Shown in pieces: positions 59,967 through 64,000 of a DNA stretch of 64,000 nucleotides. The notes beneath the pieces are model-generated. The model worked only from the letters and a program-made list of their open reading frames with translations. It was not told where the DNA came from and searched no databases. The number at the start of each line of letters is the position of its first letter. Within the stretch, counting starts at the first letter, position 1. The position numbers and the translations under genes are program-made. The DNA is from Dromiciops gliroides (taxonomy: Eukaryota > Chordata > Mammalia > Microbiotheria > Microbiotheriidae), in contig NC_057866.1 of NCBI RefSeq assembly GCF_019393635.1, positions 10,736,223 through 10,800,222 on the forward strand. The letters run 5' to 3'.

Positions 59967-60130
59967 TCCTGGGGTCCCAGGCGTTCCGGGCCCTGCCACA
60001 GCTACACCTGCCCCAGAGGAGGAAGAGGAAGTCCCCAGGGGAAAGGGGACACCCAGTCTGCCTGATTCTAGCAAGGCAGCTTCCTCCTTCCGGTGGTGAG
60101 ACACGGCAGGCCGCTCACCCTCGATCCCAT
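59967..60130 (-). promoter_or_regulatory. CCDC88B: CCDC88B proximal promoter candidate
   Basis: Just upstream of the ATG the minus strand carries an ETS core CCGGAAG (60087-60093) with further ggaagg/gaggaag elements. No TATA box and no CpG island. ETS control would fit blood-cell expression (inference). Confidence 0.4.
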
Positions 60131-60527
60131 CCCAGGTTTGAGGGGTCAGCTGAGCCTGCCATGTACACCCCTCTTCCAAGCTCTTCCCCATCCAAAACAT
60201 TCCTCTCCCCTCATTCCTCACATCTAAATAGTGTATACCCTCACCCCACACCACACCCCAAAAAGTGAAGACACAGGAGCATCCCAGGGGCCAGTCAGGA
60301 GACCCTCTGAGAGACCTTGGACCCAGTGTAGCCGGCAGGGGAAAAGACACTTCTGCCTCTCCCTCCACCCCACCCCAAACACCAGCTATGGGGTCTAGAG
60401 ATCATTGAGTCCAACTGAGGCAGAAAGGGGAAGTAAAGTGCCCAAAGTCACAGCAGTACCATGTGACAGAGGACAGATTTGAACCCAGGTGCTCTCTCCA
60501 ATTGGGGCTTTTAAAATTCAATTAACA

Positions 60528-60673
60528 GGGCAGCTAGGTGGCGCAGTAGATAGAGCGCCGGCCCTGGAGTCAGGAGTACCTGAGTTCAAATCCAGCCTCA
60601 GACACTTGATACTTACTAGCTGTGTGACCTTGGGCAAGTCACTTAACCCTCATTGCCCTGCCCCCCCAAAAAA
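60528..60673 (+). repeat. WSINE1-type SINE
   Basis: Full-length copy upstream of CCDC88B, inside old MIR-like sequence (60400-60500). Confidence 0.93.
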
Positions 60674-60739
60674 GAATGTATTAAATACAAATCAGTTTGA
60701 TAGTTCAACTTAAAGAAAACACTGTGATAAGATTATATG

Positions 60740-61010
60740 ATTTTAAAGGGGTTTGTCAAGGACAAGGATTCCCAGAAGTTTTTTACAAGAATGGTTAGAG
60801 AGCCATAACATCTACTTATTATCCTGGGGAAAGAAGTTAGTAGATGGGGATTTATCTGCTAGCTATCTGGGTTCAGTTTGGAGTTCACTTGGAAGGTACT
60901 TTGATCTTATTGATCCAAGGCTTCACAAAATTATTTTGGATAATAAGGCAGCTCCATCAAATACAGGTGGTTTATATCTTCATTGTAACAGAAGTGACAA
61001 GGGGGGAGGC
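60740..61010 (+). other. Unassigned open stretch of about 90 codons
   Basis: An ORF at 60753-61046 (FLQEWLESHNIYLLSWGKKL...) runs into L1 3' sequence. No family recognised; probably part of a repeat. Confidence 0.2.
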
Positions 61011-61014
61011 TCCC

Positions 61015-61465
61015 AGAAAAACCTGGGAAGATTTACAATGAACTGATGCAAAGTGAAATGAGCAGCACCAGGAGAGTATTGTACATAGTAAAAGCAGCCT
61101 TGAAGGAAGATCAGCCCTGAATGACTTAGCTCCTCTCAGAAATACAATGAACCAAGACAATTTCAAAGGATGGAGGAGAAAAATGCTCTCCATCCCTGGA
61201 GAGAGTCTGAATGCAGCCCAAAGCAGACTTTTTTAACTTTCTTTTTCTTGTTGTTGGGTTGTTTTGGGGTTTTTTTTTGTCTATGGTTTCTTTCATAACA
61301 TGACTAATATGGAAATATGTCTTGCATGACTGCACATGTATAGTCTGTATCAAATTGCTGACTCCTCAATGTGGAAAGAGAATTTGGAAGAACTCAAAAT
61401 TATTTTTTTAAAAAGGTTAAAAATTCTTTTCACATGTCATTGGAAAAAATAAAATATTTTTTAAA
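61015..61465 (+). mobile_element. L1 3' end, 5'-truncated
   Basis: cccagaaaaacctgggaaga ... aagtgaaatgagcagcacca ... taacatgactaatatggaaa ... ggaaaaaataaaatattttt: the same 3' end as at 33280-33888. Confidence 0.85.
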
Positions 61466-61467
61466 AC

Positions 61468-61800
61468 CAAGCATTAAGTGCCTACTATGTGCCAGGTAGG
61501 ACATTCCTCCAGGGATATAAAACAGTCCCTGACTTCAAGGAGATTACAATTCAATCCTCTGTATTATACACTTTTTTCCCTTTTTTCCTGCCTTTCCCCC
61601 CTCTTACAAATGGGAGGGGACATCCACCTAGCTTAGCAAGGAGCCAAACAAGGAATTGGGAGACCCTGGTTTGGGCCCCAGTTCCCAAGCTCTGTGTTTT
61701 GGGGTAGACCTCTTCTCTCTCTTTGCCTCAGTTTCTTTCTCAGTGAAATGGGAGGGATGGGCCTAGATGCTCAGGAAGGCCCTTTCTAGCTCCATGATTC
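61468..61800. repeat. Old interspersed repeat and MIR
   Basis: 61468-61560 belongs to the family at 20085. 61620-61800 is MIR sense (ttgcctcagtttctttctca ... ctagctccatgattctctgt). Confidence 0.5.
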
Positions 61801-62199
61801 TCTGTATCTATGGACCCAGCAGGTGAGGCCTTTGGCTTCCTGTGGGAACTGGTTCAGGAAGGGGAGTCTATGATGTAAAAAGAGGCTGGGTGTTGTAATG
61901 AGCTCCCTGGAGGAATGAGGAGGTGGAAGGGGACCTCCCTAGGGGATGGCAGGAGACAGCTCCAGGTTGTGGGCACGGAGCCAAAATGGGAAAACAGGAG
62001 ATAATTCAAGGGTCTTCTTAGGACTGACACCAAGAGGGCAAGAGGGAGACCAGGACTGGGCTCCAACCAAGCAGGTACAAGAAGTAGCCAAGGCGGGGGC
62101 GCCCCAGCCCAAGGGTGCTGAGTCATGCTTACCTCACCCCTTACTCTGAAGTCCTTCTTACCCAACCTGACTGTAGTCACACCCCTCCTTCAGTTCCTC

Positions 62200-62860
62200 A
62201 AGGGGAAGGGACTGTCTCTCCCACTGCTTTCACATCCCCTGTACCTAGGACAGTAGATGCTCATTAAAAATTGTTTTCTTCTTTAACGTTTTGTTGATGA
62301 CAGGGGTTTTTTTTAAATTTTTTGTTTTTATATCACCTATGCTTCCCCATGCTTCCCTTGTCTCCCCAACACCCACCTCCAGTCATTCCTTGTGATAAAG
62401 AATTTTAAAACAGGAAGAAAAGGAGTTTGCAAAAATTTATCAACATATCAGATATCAGGCAGCATTCTACACGCATAATCCGCCACCTCTGCCAAGAAAG
62501 GAGAACGAGACCTTCCCTAATCTCTTCCGGGAGCCATAGGTGATCATAGTGAACCATTCAATTTCAGTTGTTTCTTTCTGCTTTCCATTACCATTTCACA
62601 GGGGGCTAGTACATGTACAGACCTCAGCACTCCCCATGGCCCATGCTCGGGAGCTGCTTCGGGGGGAATTGGGATGTCTGCAGCATCCAGGGATCTTCTG
62701 AAACTGGGTCAACTTGGCCCCCCAAGACAAGGCAAGTCCATGTGCATTTAATAAGTGCTTATTGAGTGCCTGGCAATGTGCCAAGCTCTGGGTTACAAGG
62801 AAAGACAAAAGAATCCCTGCCCTCAGGGAGCTCTCAGTCTAACACAAGACAACATGCAAA
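62200..62860. repeat. Old repeat tails
   Basis: 62205-62270 is an L2/MIR3-like tail (gtacctaggacagtagatgc). 62745-62860 is of the 20085 family (ttaataagtgcttattgagt). Nothing else is assigned between 61800 and 63500. Confidence 0.45.
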
Positions 62861-63819
62861 CAACTTTATAAAAAAGAGAGTGGATGGAAAGTCTTTTTTT
62901 CATTGGCCAAGCATCCCGACCCATGAGTGTCTTCAGAAGCACCTGAGTCAGCAAGGTGACACCTTCACTTTCTGCATCCAGGGAGACCATAATGCCCGGA
63001 AGCACAGGGTCTTGGGTCCTCCTTCCTTCACTGAGGCCCCATGGCCCCATGGGAACCCCAAGGAACAAGGCCTTCTTGGCCAAAAGACCAAGTTATCTTT
63101 TTCCATTCTAGAGGTACGGAGTAGAAACCTCAACCTTGGGAGTTTCAAAGATTGGTGAGAGAGCCATGGGGGTGCCAAAGTCAGAATCCAGACCAGCACA
63201 ACTTGGGTACTTCAGGAAATAGGGAACAAGGGGTGATCTTTGGGAGTGACTGCTGGGACTTCAATCCAGCAGCAAGACTCATCTGGCAGCAGTGTCCCTG
63301 TGGATGGGAACTTGCAGGGGCCAAGGGGAGGGAGGCAGGCACTGAATGAACCATATTGTGAATCCAATCCCCACCTGCCCTGGACCTAATTGATGTAGGA
63401 AGGATTAGGCCCCTATGGTGTTAGGGTCATTTGAATGAAGTGAGCAGGACCCAGAAAACAACCTACCCCCGCCATGATTACAACAAAGGAAACATTAGCT
63501 AACATATGTAGAGCACTTTGCAAATCTTTAAGCATTACAGAAATGTCAGCTGTTCTTGTGCTTGTCATTATTGCTGTAATGCCCCCTTAGGGCTCACTGA
63601 ACCAATGCAGGCTGCCTGTCACTGGCCACCCCAGAGGGGTGGCAATCACTACTTCCGGTGCCTTAGGCCTGACCCTCTTAGTCTCTGGGATAGGGCTAGC
63701 CTCACAAACTCTGCCCATGTGATCTTATTTTAATTTAATTTATCTGTTTAACATCTAATAGCTTTCACCAAAGGATATTTACTTCACAGACAGAGCAAAA
63801 ACAAAGGTTTCACAAATCC

Positions 63820-63980
63820 AGCAACATCATTTTACAAATGAGGAAACTGAGGTGAGGGAAGTTAAGTGACTTGTCCAAGGACAGGTGACTAATAAAGAGC
63901 TGAGACAGGATTTGAACTCAGATCTTGTTGACTACAAGTCCAGTACTCTATTCACTGTGCCACCTGACTGCTCAACTTGC
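63820..63980 (-). repeat. MIR-type SINE
   Basis: ttttacaaatgaggaaactg, gttaagtgacttgtccaagg, tctattcactgtgccacctg. Confidence 0.75.
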
Positions 63981-64000
63981 GAGAGGGAGTTTCTTTAAAA

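Overview
The window is marsupial nuclear DNA. It carries about 42 copies of one tRNA-derived SINE whose sequence (gggcagctaggtggcgcagtgg ... gttcaaatc ... ctagctgtgtgaccctgggc, A-rich tail) I recognise as the marsupial WSINE1-type family. That points to an Australasian marsupial such as a dasyurid or diprotodontian; this species-level statement is an inference. Older MIR/CORE-SINE, L2, L3/CR1 and L1 remains fill most of the rest.

Two host genes, both on the minus strand, account for the coding content. RPS6KA4 (MSK2 kinase) runs from its ATG at 18431 to its stop at 2286 in 17 coding exons. CCDC88B (Hook-related coiled-coil protein, HkRP3/gipie) runs from its ATG at 59966 to its stop at 29158 in 27 coding exons. 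The order CCDC88B then RPS6KA4, same strand, matches human 11q13.

Layout: 1-1060 lies downstream of RPS6KA4. 1060-2285 is its 3' UTR. 2286-18431 is its coding region, with a 4.9 kb last intron full of SINEs and an L3/CR1 remnant. 18.1-18.7 kb is its GC-rich promoter. 18.7-28.7 kb is intergenic (degenerate repeats, SINE nests, an L1 fragment). 28.74-29.16 kb is the CCDC88B 3' UTR and 29.16-59.97 kb its coding region. Two introns are swollen by L1 and SINE islands (29.8-39.05 kb and 45.7-52.9 kb), and the first also holds a MANF retropseudogene. 60-64 kb is upstream sequence with old repeats.

The two genes are unrelated in pathway. MSK2 is a nuclear kinase acting below ERK and p38 on CREB/ATF1 and histone H3. 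CCDC88B is a cytoplasmic cytoskeletal adaptor of blood cells. They share only synteny and direction.

Most notable observation: RPS6KA4 exons keep near-human protein sequence but the reading frame is disturbed by roughly fifteen or more 1-2 base length changes, mostly in exons 11-17, whereas the 4.46 kb of CCDC88B coding sequence shows at most one. This is either a local consensus problem or decay of the C-terminal kinase half. I see no prokaryote-like system, CRISPR array, recognisable LTR element or functional RNA gene.
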